Assembly: GCA_914767715.1 (NCBI GenBank)
Contig: OU612066.1
Span: 37,362,283-37,426,282, forward strand
Reading direction: 5' to 3'
Length of the DNA: 64,000 nucleotides
Origin: Membranipora membranacea
Lineage: Eukaryota > Bryozoa > Gymnolaemata > Cheilostomatida > Membraniporidae
A program made the position numbers and the translations under genes. How positions within the stretch are numbered: the first letter of the stretch is position 1; each line of letters opens with the position of its first letter. Positions 41,201-51,303 of this stretch are shown here, one piece after another. The notes under the pieces are model-generated. The model was given only the letters and a program-made list of their open reading frames with translations. It did no database searches and was not told where the DNA came from.

Positions 41201-44200
41201 TCATCCATAAACAGACCACAGGGCAAAGCAATAGATTTCACTCTCCATGTAAGTTGTTTATATAACTATCATGCTATTTCTTGTTGCAGAAGCCATACGC
41301 GATCAGTCATAATTTAGTAGGAGTTGCGTTTCTCACAGTGCCAAACTTTCCTGGATTTATAAATGAGATGTACAGAACTAACCAGCCTCTTACTCTCATA
41401 CAAGTACTACACGACGTAACGTCAGCATTTGATCATGTGAGTACTCAGCTTATTGTATTGTATTATATGACGCCATTGAACTATGGGTGACCACGCCAGT
41501 TGGCAGTCCTTACTCAGTTTGCCGCAACAAAATTTGATTTCAGTGTAACTCACTGATTTGCTGATTACAGGCATAACAGATAATAAATTGTCTCTGCTTT
41601 TTTTGCTAAAACATTGAGATACAAGGTAAAAAGAAGCTAATTGGATAGGGCAACTCCAAAGTGTCCATAGCACAAAAATGTTGAGCCCACTCACCTGTAT
41701 TTTTTTATAGCTATACTGTCCTTTGATGTTAATTACTGTTCTACAACTATAGTTTTTATATTTATATAATATATATATAAAATTTCTCCCTACTTACAGT
41801 TACTAAGACGTAATGATTTTCATGTGGTTGAGAAAGTTTATGATGATGGACTGAATTATGTTCTCGTGTCTGGAGCTAATCAGGCTCGGGTGCCATTCAT
41901 TCAGGTAGGATTGGTAATTCTCTAAGGTCTCTGTACTGTGATGGTTATAGTTATAGTTTTATTTGAGGAGATGTTGTTGATAGGCAATCCTCAATATAAA
42001 TGAGTTTCTATGGTTGCCTGTCTCAGGATAGCCATAATTAAATATATAATTAATAATGTAACAATCTTTGTATAATATGCTGGCTCTTCATAGGTTTCCA
42101 TCCTGTGTGATTGGAATCTTGTTGAGGCAAAGTATATACCGATCACCAAAAGCCAACGTGAAGGCAAGAGATGATAGATTTCCTTGTGAGTATATGTACA
42201 TTCTACAGAGGTTACTGAATTCTTATACATAATACAATATATTATTCACCATGACCTATATTATTATCTGTGTATTTATAGCCCGGTATGGAGCATGAGT
42301 ACACTATACATCATCTGTGTAAGCTGTTAGATTTATTACTAGATATGAAGCATTGTCTACTACAGCTCAACGCCATGTCTGGTAGAAATCTAGTACTGAG
42401 AGCAGGTAAGGCATGACTTCTATCTGTACTGATCATTGCTATACAGGCAGTCAGCTGATACACAATCTGTTATGAGCTTTTATAGCCTTTCTGAAACTAA
42501 AAATTTGACTTGACATGACACTTTTTATCCTTGGTGTCTAAACTGTGCCAACTATTATTTGATATGGTGTCATCAAATCCTGATTCAAGATACTTAGGTT
42601 AAAATGAATTCAATCTCTATCTATCAGAAATAAATGTGGCACGCTTTTGGGAAGAACATCTGCAATCAGTATTTTATATGTTTTCTACCACAAGAGAAAG
42701 AAAACTGATTTAGATAGAAAGTTGACTTGTCATGGTGTCATGGTGTCATTTTCCATTACATGGCCTTCATTAATCTATTAATTAACTATGCCCCTTTGTT
42801 GCGGTGATGCTGTTAAAGTTGTTGTGTACTTGCTTACTGTTTTCATGTCTTTTGTTATGAATATGTTAACTCTCCACGCCTCGAATAGCATCGCAGATGC
42901 TACGGCGTTTACTTATGATGAAAAATACACCAAACCAAAAAACCCAACCACACATACCACTGTCTTATCCAGGTGTATCTATGGGACCAGTAGTTGAAGG
43001 TGTGTGCGGATACAAGAAGCCACAATATAATATTTGGGGTTCAGCTATGGATACAGCCAGGAAATTAGAACTCACAGGAAAAATGAGCCATATACAGGTA
43101 TGGTATACAAATTTAATGAAGTAATTTTTTTTTCAACAATTTATCTATTGTATTAATAGAGTAAGATTGATGTAGTGTTTTTGCTCCCTGATATGAAGCG
43201 GACAACCTTGCCTTCAAAGTAAACTTTTTGTTACTGCAGTCTCATTGCTTACAAAAAGATTCTGAAGAAATTCATTCGACTTCTCGGTCCTCCAGTGTGA
43301 CATAAAGAATTCTAATACTCCCATGTTGTGACTTCCTTCATGAGTGCAATGTTTTTTGAGCACCTTGTTTGATCCTGTATCAAAATTCAATAGAGCTAAT
43401 GGACACAAATTGAAATCAATATCACTAACATATCTTCTCTGCTGGCTGATCTTTGTTAGCACATCTTTCCTTATCATTGTTTCACTAGGTGAATAAGGAG
43501 GTGGCTCAGCTGATGAAGAGACGGTTCCAGTTTCAGGCTAGATCTCAGGCTAATATGCCTGTATTACAGGATCTACAGCCGTATGTAGTCACGGGGAGAC
43601 GACTTCAGAGTGTGATAGCCAGTGATAACGAAAGTACGGGTAGTGGGGATAATAACTATCCTAGTACCAGGTGAGGATCAGCTGCTTATCTAAGGGTGGC
43701 AAGAAGTGATGAACATGTTATAAAAAACAAATACAATATGCATCGCATGTCTGAGAGCAATAGTATTTGTTTGGAACAGCTGCAAAACCCTCAACATGAT
43801 GCCCAACAACAGATGAAGGTGTAAACGCAATGATATTTTGGTGATGTCGTACCATCATGGCAACAATGACTTTTGAGCTCTATGCAAACCACAGTGTGAA
43901 TAGGTCAATTACTTCAGGCAGCACACAGCAGTAAATGTTTCCTATTCTGCCAGATTTAGTGTTAGTCACCACTCTATGATTGTTGACGTTGAGTGATACG
44001 TTACGTTATACCGTTCTGTTATTAGATCTCCCAGATTACACAATCACTCTATGGGAAGTATTAGCCAATCAGAGACTCTTATAGTCAGCAATCAGCAGCA
44101 GCATATGCTTAATACATCAGCTAACTCATCCAGGATAAGAACTGCCAGCTTTGAGATCGGTACAGGGCACTCAGGTAAGTAAACCTTTAGTGTAGAATGT

Positions 44201-47200
44201 CAGATCGGTACAGGGCACTCAGGTAAGTAAACCTTTAGTGTAGAATGTCAGATCGGTACAGGGCACTCAGGTAAGTAAACCTTTAGTGTAGAATGTCAGA
44301 TCGGTACAGAGCACTCAGGTAAGTAAACCTTTAGTGTAGAATGTCAGATCGGTACAGGACACTCGGGTAAGTAAACCTTTAGTGTAGAATGTCAGATCGG
44401 TACAGGGCACTCAGGTAAGTAAACCTTTAGTGTAGAATGTCAGATCGGTACAGGGCACTCAGGTAAGTAAACCTTTAGTGTAGAATGTCAGATTGGTACA
44501 GGGCACTCAGGTAAGTAAACCTTTAGTGTAGAATGTCAGATCGGTACAGGACACTCAGGTAAGTAAACCTTTAGTGTAGAATGTCAGATCGGTACAGGGC
44601 ACTCAGGTAAGTAAACCTTTAGTGTAAAATGTCAGATCGGTACAGGGCACTCAGGTAAGTAAACCTTTAGTGTAGAATGTCAGATCGGTTCATCCGATAA
44701 TTAGACCTTGAAAGGATTATAATCTATCGACATTGTGTTGGTTGAAATGTTGTTATATCCGATTTGGTCTTTACTTGGCTTTAGACGGACTGATGGGGTT
44801 ACCTTTGATGCCTAAGGTCATACTCAGGCAGGTATATAATAATATATATCTGACCCTAAACCTAACAGTTAATGTGGATACAAATATTTATGCAACTATA
44901 ATGTGCCATAACTAACTCGTGAATGGATACAACATCCCATAGTTTGGAAGTAATTTCTCCCCTACTTGTAGGTATGGTGTATCCTAACAACTCAGGTAAC
45001 ACAACACCTAATGGAAGCTTCACAAGAAATCTTAGTCGTGAGAGTGGATATATGGATAGTGGTATTTCTTCTGGATGGAAGGTAGGCACACACTTGTGGT
45101 AATCAGCGATTGCTGCTTGGATTTTCTGTGGTCATCCTCTCAATGTGAGATAAGTATCTTGCTTGTCTTAGTTGCTCACCCATCCATTGTGATCTGATGT
45201 ATAAAAAATTGTGTCAATATGACTAGTGTTAAACCTAGATGAAAACTGCTGTTTTCTCCCTTGGTCCGCTAAGTGTCATAGTCATTTCCCTTTGCTCCTA
45301 TTGTATCTGTAACATACTTATGTCTACTTCAGCTGCCACCAGTACCTTCCCTCACTAAGCTTCAGATGCCAGCATCAGCCAGAGTCATGTCACCAGAACT
45401 ACCCACTGTGCATTATTCTAAAAATAGAACTCCACCTGTCGCTAGAATGTCATCATCTGACAGCCGAGGAACAATCATACTAACTCAGGCCAACCTTACT
45501 GGTAAGCTTTAAACACAAAACACCTTTATACTCATATAAATCCAAATATGTTACAATTCATAGGATCAATATCTACCACTGTATAGAAAGGTTATAGTTT
45601 GACAGAAATTTGTAGCAAAGCAGTGTGATCTTATTATCTAGACCAGCTGTTACAATGTCATACAGGAAAGAACTGTCTTGTACTGTAGTAAAATCCTAGA
45701 TTTCTCTCAAATTCAAGCCATTTATATTAGCTGATTTCGTAATTTGACATCTGACAGTAAAATCTCTATGTATTATATCAGGTACTCCATCTCCTAGCCC
45801 TCATCAGGGTCACACGATTACTAACTACTCAGCTACTACAGAGTTCATACAGCCATCAGCTGCTAGTCTACAATCTACTCTACCTAAAGTAGCTAATGTA
45901 GTAAACACAGACAGCATGTGAGTATGATTACATCCTGTCACTGTCATCACACTCTGTATGCAGTCTGAGTCATGGAAATTGTTTGAGTCCAGCGACTTAT
46001 CAGTAGAAGGAATCATCTAAAAATGTGGGCAAATTTGGTCGAAATTGTTCAGATCCAAGTATTGATTCAAACTATGACTGCATCACCTACTTTTGCATTG
46101 TTCTGTCCAATGCTCCCTTATTACAAATCAGCTGTTGACTGTAGTCTCAATGATTATCACACTACTGTTCTCACTCCATATTCTAAGATAGCCGTTCTGG
46201 TCTCTTTAGTAGGCATTCACCCAGGAAACAGCTCAGTCCAGTCGGGGAATTAGCCCTCGCTCCTTACAGCTCATCACATCAGGGACGGGGCGCTCCTATG
46301 TCCCCACTTGTAGTACAGCAGGGCGGTAGGATAACTCCGGTATCAGTACCTTCTCCCGGAGGGAGGATTACTCCTGTCTCATCTATATCCAATCATAGCT
46401 CATCCCACAGGGGTAAGTTTTTAGGCTTCACCAAAATTATCAAGTGTCTTTCTTTTAAGCTTTCTTTGGATTTTCCAACTGGTTGGATCTCAATTATGCC
46501 ATAATAAATGAACAGGAGCAGTTCACGTCTGTCCCAAAACGACATAATTTTATTGTGAAATGAATGAGAGCGAATGAGCGAACATCAAGAGGAAAAAGTC
46601 TGTAGATGAAAAAAAGCCATACCCACTTAAATCAGGGATAATAGAATATCATAAATATTGACTGGCATACTTTTTCCAGGTTCAAAGGTTACTGTAAATG
46701 GATTTGTGTACCCTGCACCACAATCTCCAGCATCACAACATAACAGAATTTCACCTGCTGTTAGTTACACTAGGACTACACCTCCTCCCAGACTACCAAG
46801 TAGAACATCATCTCAATCATCATCATCACACAGAGATAGCCCTGGAGTAAGACACAATGAGCACAGCAGGTAAGAGCTATGAGATATGAGAATAGTTGTG
46901 TCGCTAAATTACTCGATTTTATTGGGAGAAATTTCACGAATGCTTTCACAACGAGATTATCAGAGTCTCAAAATATTAGAAGTTTTTTCATTAATGGCTC
47001 ATCATGACTCTTTTGAGACGCCCAAATCATAGTTGTAAGAGAACATCAACTCAATGCTTAGTTGGTTGCTGAAGAAAATCCTTTTGTTGACAGTTTCATG
47101 TGCAGGATTTTTGATATTCTGTCATAAATCTCATTAATACAGTGAGCAGTTGATGGAAGATGACTCCCATCCTGATTCTAAGGACACAGTTCCATTATTA

Positions 47201-50200
47201 GGGAGACATGTATCACCCTCCTTACGTGATAAGCGTTCAGCAGACAGACCACAGGCTAATGCTCATATGAACAAGAAGAGTAAGCCTTTAATACTGGGAA
47301 TAGAGAGAGTTATGACTACCAGTGTGTACTCTGATAAAATGCAGGTATGTTTGAGTCGGTGTTTAATGTTTTTATCGTTTTCAAGGACATGTCAAAAGTT
47401 TATTTGAGGCATCTGATTAAGGGAAAGAGTTGAAACTTTAACTGTAAATGATGTTTGTACATGATAATTTTTGTAATTATCAATTTGGCATCTGGATTTC
47501 CCTGACTGCATCTAGTTCACTTCTTTTGAGTGGGCCACCGTGGTTTTGATGTGCTTAACAATGTTTTGAAATCATTCAAAGTGTGCAAAGTATTCTGTCA
47601 TTTTACCTCTGAAACATCAAAATTATCTGATAAGACGAGTTACCCTGTATTACCTTAGAGGAGTAAATATAAACTACAGTTTAGTTTAGTTAGTTTTGGA
47701 GTAGTTGATAGTAACTAGAGCCAATTTTAGGTACACACATCATAGACTCTGCGATTACGTGACTGCTCTAAGGTACACACATCATAGACTCTGCGATTAC
47801 GTGACTGCTCTAAGGTACACACATCATAGACTCTGCGATTACGTGACTGCTCTAAGGTACACACATCATAGACTCTGCGATTACGTGACTGCTCTAAGGT
47901 ACACACATCATAGACTCTGCGATTACGTGACTGCTCTAAGGTACACACATCATAGACTCTGTGATTACGTGACTGCTCTAAGGTACACACATCATAGACT
48001 CTGCGATTACGTGACTGCTCTAAGGTACACACATCATAGACTCTGCGATTGTGTGACTGCTCTAAGGTACACACATCATAGACTCTGCGATTAAGTGACT
48101 GCTCTAAGGTACACACATCATAGACTCTGCGATTACGTGACTGCTCTAAGGTACACACATCATAGACTCTGCGATTACGTGGCTGCTCTAAGGTACACAC
48201 ATCATAGTCTCTGCGATTACGTGACTGCTCTAAGGTACACACATCATAGACTCTGCGATTACGTGACTGCTCTAAGGTACACACATCATAGACTCTGCGA
48301 TTACGTGACTGCTCTAAGGTACACACATCATAGACTCTGCGATTACGTGACTGCTCTAAGGTACACACATCATAGACTCTGCGATTACGTGACTGCTCTA
48401 AGGTACACACATCATAGACTCTGCGATTACGTGACTGCTCTAAGGCACACACATCATAGACTCTGCGATTACGTGACTGCTCTAAGGTACACACATCATA
48501 GACTCTGTGATTATGTGACTGCTCGAAGGTACACACATCATAGTCTCTGCGATTACGTGACTGCGCTAAGGTACACACATCATAGACTCTGCGATTACGT
48601 GACTGCTCTAAGGTACACACATCATAGACAGTTGCTGATGACTGTCCCTGTGATGATACAATGTTGTTATTTTTTTACAGACATCTATGGAGGGTAATGT
48701 GAGCTCTAGTAGCTCATCATGTGAAGAGGAAGCTCCTCTCTTCACATCTGATTATAAATCATCAGCCAGTCACGAGCTTAGTAATATTAACAGTGACCCT
48801 TCACTCTCACCACTACTTAAACATCAGCTAAACCGGTGAGTAAGAAGAATGACTAATTTTGGGCATGGGGGTCTGACGAAAATGTTTTCATTCAATTGTT
48901 TTGGTGAAGACGCCATATAATTAGAAGGTGTCATTGGTAAACTACTGCTGACTATGATGGGATCCTAAAGCCACAGTCAATTCCATTGTTGTGAATTATG
49001 TCGATATCGCTTACTGTTCGACGTTGAGTAACAATTCAACCTTAGATATCAACATTGAATACGCTTGGTTATACAATGCATCGATACATGAAGGTGTAAC
49101 ATATAGTATGAATGGTTTAGAGTAGAGACATAGCCTGAATGATTATTTTATAGGCTATAGACTGGTAATAACTCCAAAACCAGGCAATACATAAAACTGT
49201 ATGTAATTGATTTGTAACATGACCGTCCCCAAGTTATGAGCTGTCTTTTATAACACAATAGATTCACCCAGGCTGATTCACCAGCAAAAAAAATTTTTTT
49301 TAGAAATATCAAAGCTGTATTTTGATGTCATTGTCTGCATTTGGTAATCACATTGCAAAAATTTTTGTTTTCAGGTTTGCTAAGAAGAGAGACAGCACAC
49401 ATAAATCTCCACACTTATCTCGTAAATTCTCCTCACAAGGTAGTTCATCACCCAGACTAGGTCGTGCTAATACTATCTGTAGCCTCAGTCCCCCTTCTTC
49501 ACCACTGGATAGCCCTGCTTCTGGTACAGGCGGGTCATTTAACCACCCTACTAACCTACTATCTACTAACCCTCTAGCTCATACTAATGATATTAGTACA
49601 GGTGTGTGTGTATGTGTTGTGTAGTTATGTGTTGTGTAGTTACGTGTCAGTCAGTCAGTCAGTCAGTGGCTCATATCCGTAGAAATAGAGCTTCTCAGAT
49701 GGAGATCTTGTTTTGTTTGCACCTTTTCTGTGGATGCATATCAAACTGATATGTGATAGATTGTAGCAGGAATTTTACAAACAAAATCCTGACCTAGATT
49801 TTGTGATCCCTTGATATGACAAAAACGAGGCACATTTGTTTTCACATAAGTATGGATAGATAGTGATATTTACCTGCTTGCTGCCTATGAGTATAGGTCT
49901 TGTGGGAAGTTGTGTGATTCTCTGTTAGAACAAAGCTTGCATATTTTTATCTGTTTTAGGCATGCTTATCATTTATATTATAACGGCTTGTTGTGGCTTC
50001 CTACTTAAAGAACCTCTGCTTGACATTTTTGTACAAATTGCCTGATTTTTAAATGAGATACCATGTTGCTCAAACCTTTCAGCTCATTCTGCTTGGTCGT
50101 CAATCCTTTCTGGGCAGTATTGTGACCTGGTGATCACAAGTAGATTACTATGTAATATGATGTAATAATATGTAAATGTATTTTTTAGATGGAGAGGCAG

Positions 50201-51303
50201 ATGTGAGCGGTGCTGAGTCTCCAGAAGCTTCTCCTACTAAGACTGTGCTCTCACTAAACTCCACAAACTCTCAATCTCAACTAGGGGGCCACTCTGAACC
50301 ACCCCTTACTGACAATCGCGATCACTGGTCAGGAGCCAGGCCAAAACAGTTTAACAATATCTCAGCTGGTATAAGTGCGGGTGGCGTCTTACCGCCCCCA
50401 CCTCCAGTAGAGAGTTGTACAGAATCTGAGCTATCTGAGATCAGTGATGATGATAATGTAAATGTGGGTAGAGTTTACGATATGAGCGCCACAGACTACG
50501 ATAACATGTACAGTACAGACTATGGGACTTATGAGAAAAACAGTCACATGATGCTGCCGAATAAACATACTAAAGAGAAGATAACTCCGCTGGCAGCGTC
50601 TCATAAGTTTATGGTTAAGCTAGAGAAGATGCAGGCATCAGATCGGAGTATCAGAGAGTTATACAGTGAGGTGGAGAGCGATGCTGCTGACTGTGAGAGC
50701 TTAGTCGGGGATACAGACTATGAGACAGAACCGATAGGGGTGCCTAGTCATCCCCCAAATAATACTGACTACTCGCATCCACTGCAGAAACTACAGTGGA
50801 CAGAGAATAAGCTGCTTGCACTGTTACGTCCTTCAAGCGGAGGAGGCGCTCTCAGTACAATGGGATCATCTCTTAGACATTGTCGTAGTATGGAGCTTCT
50901 ACCCAGTGAGAGTGAGGGGACGATGGATCTACCACCCAGCAGAAAACGGCTATCTCAGCGTAAGATCAGCGCTATCAGAAACTCTCAGCACTTTGATGAC
51001 AATATGAGTATCACATCCTCGATGTTAGGTAGTGAGTACTCGAGGAGTGACCCCAATCTGAGTGATATCGGGGCGTATGAGTCAGAGTACGATAACTATG
51101 GACCCTGTGGGGGGCTCATATCCGATGATGACTTCTTCTCCAACAAGCCAATCACTGATTTAGATCTGAACCAGTTTGGTAACATAGACTTTGATAAGAT
51201 TAAGATAAACGAGAATATGACTACTCAGGACTACATTCAGAATCTGCAGAGACACATAGAGAGTAGACAGAAGGGCTCTCCTAATGTGGTCACTGATGTA
51301 TAA
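20208..51303 (+). CDS. Adenylyl-cyclase-like 12-TM protein, probable pseudo-cyclase, 29 coding exons (about 1951 aa)
   Basis: Membrane protein with the plan of class III transmembrane adenylyl cyclases (TM1-6, C1, TM7-12, C2), but with active-site residues replaced and a very long tail. Exons: 20208-20804, 23092-23241, 25462-25583, 27496-27607, 29964-30091, 33141-33302, 36450-36579, 37038-37067, 37150-37293, 37553-37732, 38037-38131, 39302-39482, 39758-40020, 40791-41028, 41290-41436, 41800-41904, 42282-42405, 42973-43097, 43489-43670, 44026-44174, 44972-45081, 45333-45501, 45782-45917, 46225-46412, 46680-46869, 47143-47344, 48681-48835, 49375-49601, 50189-51303. All phases agree and the sum (5856 nt) divides by three. 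The first in-frame ATG is at 20208. The unbroken frame over 29 exons says it is a functional gene, not a pseudogene. Most vertebrate membrane cyclases are 1050-1350 aa; the excess is the tail. Confidence 0.92.
25462..36579 (+). CDS. Cyclase-like exons 3-7: degenerate C1 domain
   Basis: Residues about 250-467 align along the whole class III cyclase C1 fold. CVSIACITISGLEKL stands where active cyclases have a SILFADIxGFTxL pattern, ALGESFVAVSGIP stands for LGDCYYCVSGLP, LTGVHYGSVTTGVIG for RVGIHSGRVHCGVLG, WQYKCSGNDLLLAKH for FDVWSNDVTLANH, and GRVHITESCIRYL for GRIHITKATLNYL. The two metal-binding aspartates (D396 and D440 in canine AC5) are Thr and Glu here, and the conserved arginine before VG(I/V)H is Leu. 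Two-metal catalysis is therefore not expected. The fold motifs are kept, so dimerisation with C2 is still possible. Five exons are spread over 11 kb. Confidence 0.88.
25683..26211. mobile_element. TTAA-flanked foldback element, family 1 copy 1 (529 bp), with tRNA-like core
   Basis: Left arm AGACTTTGTTTGAGGCTGCT onward (about 125 bp) and right arm its reverse complement, ending AGCAGCCTCAAACAAAGTCT. TTAA lies on both sides (25679-25682 and 26212-26215), as at piggyBac-type insertions, though TTAA is itself palindromic, so the boundary is ambiguous. It lies in the cyclase-like intron 3. Positions 25950-26017 on the minus strand look like a tRNA (GTGGCGTGATGGTAGTGTCG as A box, GGGTTCGATTCCCAC as B box). 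Confidence 0.8.
25950..26017 (-). repeat. tRNA-like sequence inside foldback element
   Basis: Read on the minus strand there is a box-A-like stretch (TGGCGTGATGGTAGTG) and a perfect box-B-like GGTTCGATTCC about 35 bases later. The acceptor stem does not pair, so I do not call a working tRNA. It may be the head of a tRNA-derived SINE captured by the element. Confidence 0.55.
32283..32343. repeat. 17-bp tandem repeat, three copies
   Basis: CGGAATATCAGATCACC repeats three times with a final shortened unit, within an intron of the cyclase-like gene. Confidence 0.85.
35733..35890. repeat. 10-bp tandem repeat, about 16 copies
   Basis: Unit TACTCTGACA with CG and TG variants (TACTCTGACG, TACTCTGATG), in intron 6 of the cyclase-like gene. 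The minus strand is open through it only because of the repeat. Confidence 0.9.
36714..36776. repeat. Hairpin in intron 7 of the cyclase-like gene
   Basis: AATTCCATAGTGTATGAGCA pairs with TGCTCATCAACTATGGAATG across a short loop. It looks like a small foldback element. Confidence 0.65.
37038..37732 (+). CDS. Cyclase-like exons 8-10: C1b linker
   Basis: A tiny 30-nt exon (TSKEEATTKQ) is followed by exon 9, which holds a basic segment (MKLSRRLAKNE) and EDPFFVNLF, and exon 10 with HHANADSDVTNKAFRQ and SFFTLRFHEKIMESS. This is the region between C1 and the seventh helix, variable among cyclases. The final FFTLRFHEKIME block resembles the conserved pre-TM7 stretch of cyclases, where a segment of the type L.F.D..LE..F is usual. 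Intron phases are all 0. Confidence 0.82.
38037..41028 (+). CDS. Cyclase-like exons 11-14: second six-TM cassette and entry to C2
   Basis: Helices 7 (FGLTLTFIIILLMALAVLHF), 8 (LLGSVLFLFILLSLLCISII) and 9 (KLALILIVVILLAVTTLVNL) lead to an extracellular loop with cysteines (LTCEMSSFYYSL, EHTMCGS). Helices 10-12 follow (YSMLLSGVLVLFVISV, VHVILIIPVTAAYTVIIAYT, VMAIVALLHFALLHILVG). Exon 14 then gives the cytoplasmic helix RRLNYIWRHKEMSSYQNAQD and VADNTLPAHVLPHYS, matching the LL.N.LP.HVA..F signature that starts C2. The donor of exon 14 is GTGGGT, slightly weak. Confidence 0.88.
38309..38366. repeat. 12-bp tandem repeat, about five copies
   Basis: Unit ATAAGTATTAGT, with one copy reading ATAAGTATTGGT, in intron 11 of the cyclase-like gene. 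Confidence 0.88.
38464..38840. mobile_element. TTAA-flanked foldback element, family 2 copy 1 (377 bp)
   Basis: The terminal inverted repeat AGGGCAACCAAGGTTTC is matched at the right end by GAAACCTTGGTTGCCCT, with TTAA on both flanks. The body is nearly the same as the copy at 40216-40582 in the same orientation (shared GATTGCACC, GGGAAAAAGACAAAAT, ACCACAGAGCAGTTTCCTG). It is a non-autonomous element with no coding capacity, lying in intron 11. Confidence 0.88.
40216..40582. mobile_element. TTAA-flanked foldback element, family 2 copy 2 (367 bp)
   Basis: Same terminal inverted repeats and TTAA flanks as the copy at 38464-38840, with small substitutions and a short deletion. It lies in intron 13. 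Two copies less than 2 kb apart in the same orientation could recombine and remove exons 12-13. Confidence 0.88.
40612..40676. repeat. Hairpin in intron 13
   Basis: GTAGCATTTCATTATCAACC is followed by an 11-20 base loop and GGTTGATAATGAAATGTTAC, a near-perfect stem. Confidence 0.75.
41290..43670 (+). CDS. Cyclase-like exons 15-19: degenerate C2 domain
   Basis: Residues about 845-1050. HNLVGVAFLTVPNFPGF stands for YDCVCVMFASIPDFKEF, FHVVEKVYDDGLNYVLVSGA for FSGVEKIKTIGSTYMAAAGL, and KPQYNIWGSAMDTARKL for KPQYDIWGNTVNVASRM. Relative to rat AC2, the purine-selecting Asp1018 is Asn, transition-state Asn1025 is Asp and Arg1029 is Lys. Of the two lysines in the EKIK motif only the first is kept. 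Hence neither C1 nor C2 supplies a normal active site. Exon 19 closes the fold (VNKEVAQLMKRRFQFQAR) and then runs into low-complexity sequence. Confidence 0.88.
44026..51303 (+). CDS. Cyclase-like exons 20-29: about 900-aa Ser/Pro-rich tail
   Basis: Ten exons after C2 encode a mainly disordered tail rich in Ser, Thr, Pro and His, with many SP/TP pairs (SPRLHNHS, TPSPSPHQG, RISPAVS, SPPSSPLDSP) and basic-Ser motifs typical of kinase and 14-3-3 sites. Exon 24 has an internal duplication, GGRITPVSVPSPGGRITPVS. The last exon (1115 nt) turns acidic (SELSEISDDDN, DSDDMSATDYD-like runs, SDIGAYESEYDNYG) and ends in an ordered-looking amphipathic piece, MTTQDYIQNLQRHIESRQ. I recognise no folded domain. 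A tail this long would suit scaffolding or phospho-regulation. Confidence 0.88.
44155..44689 (+). repeat. 48-bp tandem repeat, 11 copies, each with exon 20's end and its 5' splice site
   Basis: The unit runs from GATCGGTACAGGGCACTCAG (end of exon 20) through GTAAGTAAACC to TAGAATGTCA. Eleven GTAAGT donors lie exactly 48 bp apart (44175 to 44655). Only the first is needed for the reading frame used here. Use of any later donor would add codons reading ...HSGK and then a TAA stop from GTAAGTAAACC. A few copies differ by one base (CAGAGCACT, CAGGACACT, GATTGGTAC). Confidence 0.93.
47731..48629. repeat. 42-bp minisatellite, about 21.4 copies
   Basis: Unit GTACACACATCATAGACTCTGCGATTACGTGACTGCTCTAAG. 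It lies in intron 26 between exons ending at 47344 and starting at 48681. The unit is 14 codons long and lacks a stop in some frames, so long open frames appear on both strands. I take them as artefacts. Copies are over 95 percent alike by eye. Confidence 0.93.

Noticed and set aside
44155-48629. CRISPR-like array
   Set aside because: The 48-bp and 42-bp repeats are contiguous with no unique spacers, and the host is an animal genome. They are minisatellites.
47705-48697. Long open frames on both strands through the 42-bp repeat
   Set aside because: The unit length is a multiple of three and lacks stops, so frames stay open by chance. The region lies in an intron of a well-supported gene, and the frame does not join neighbouring exons in phase.
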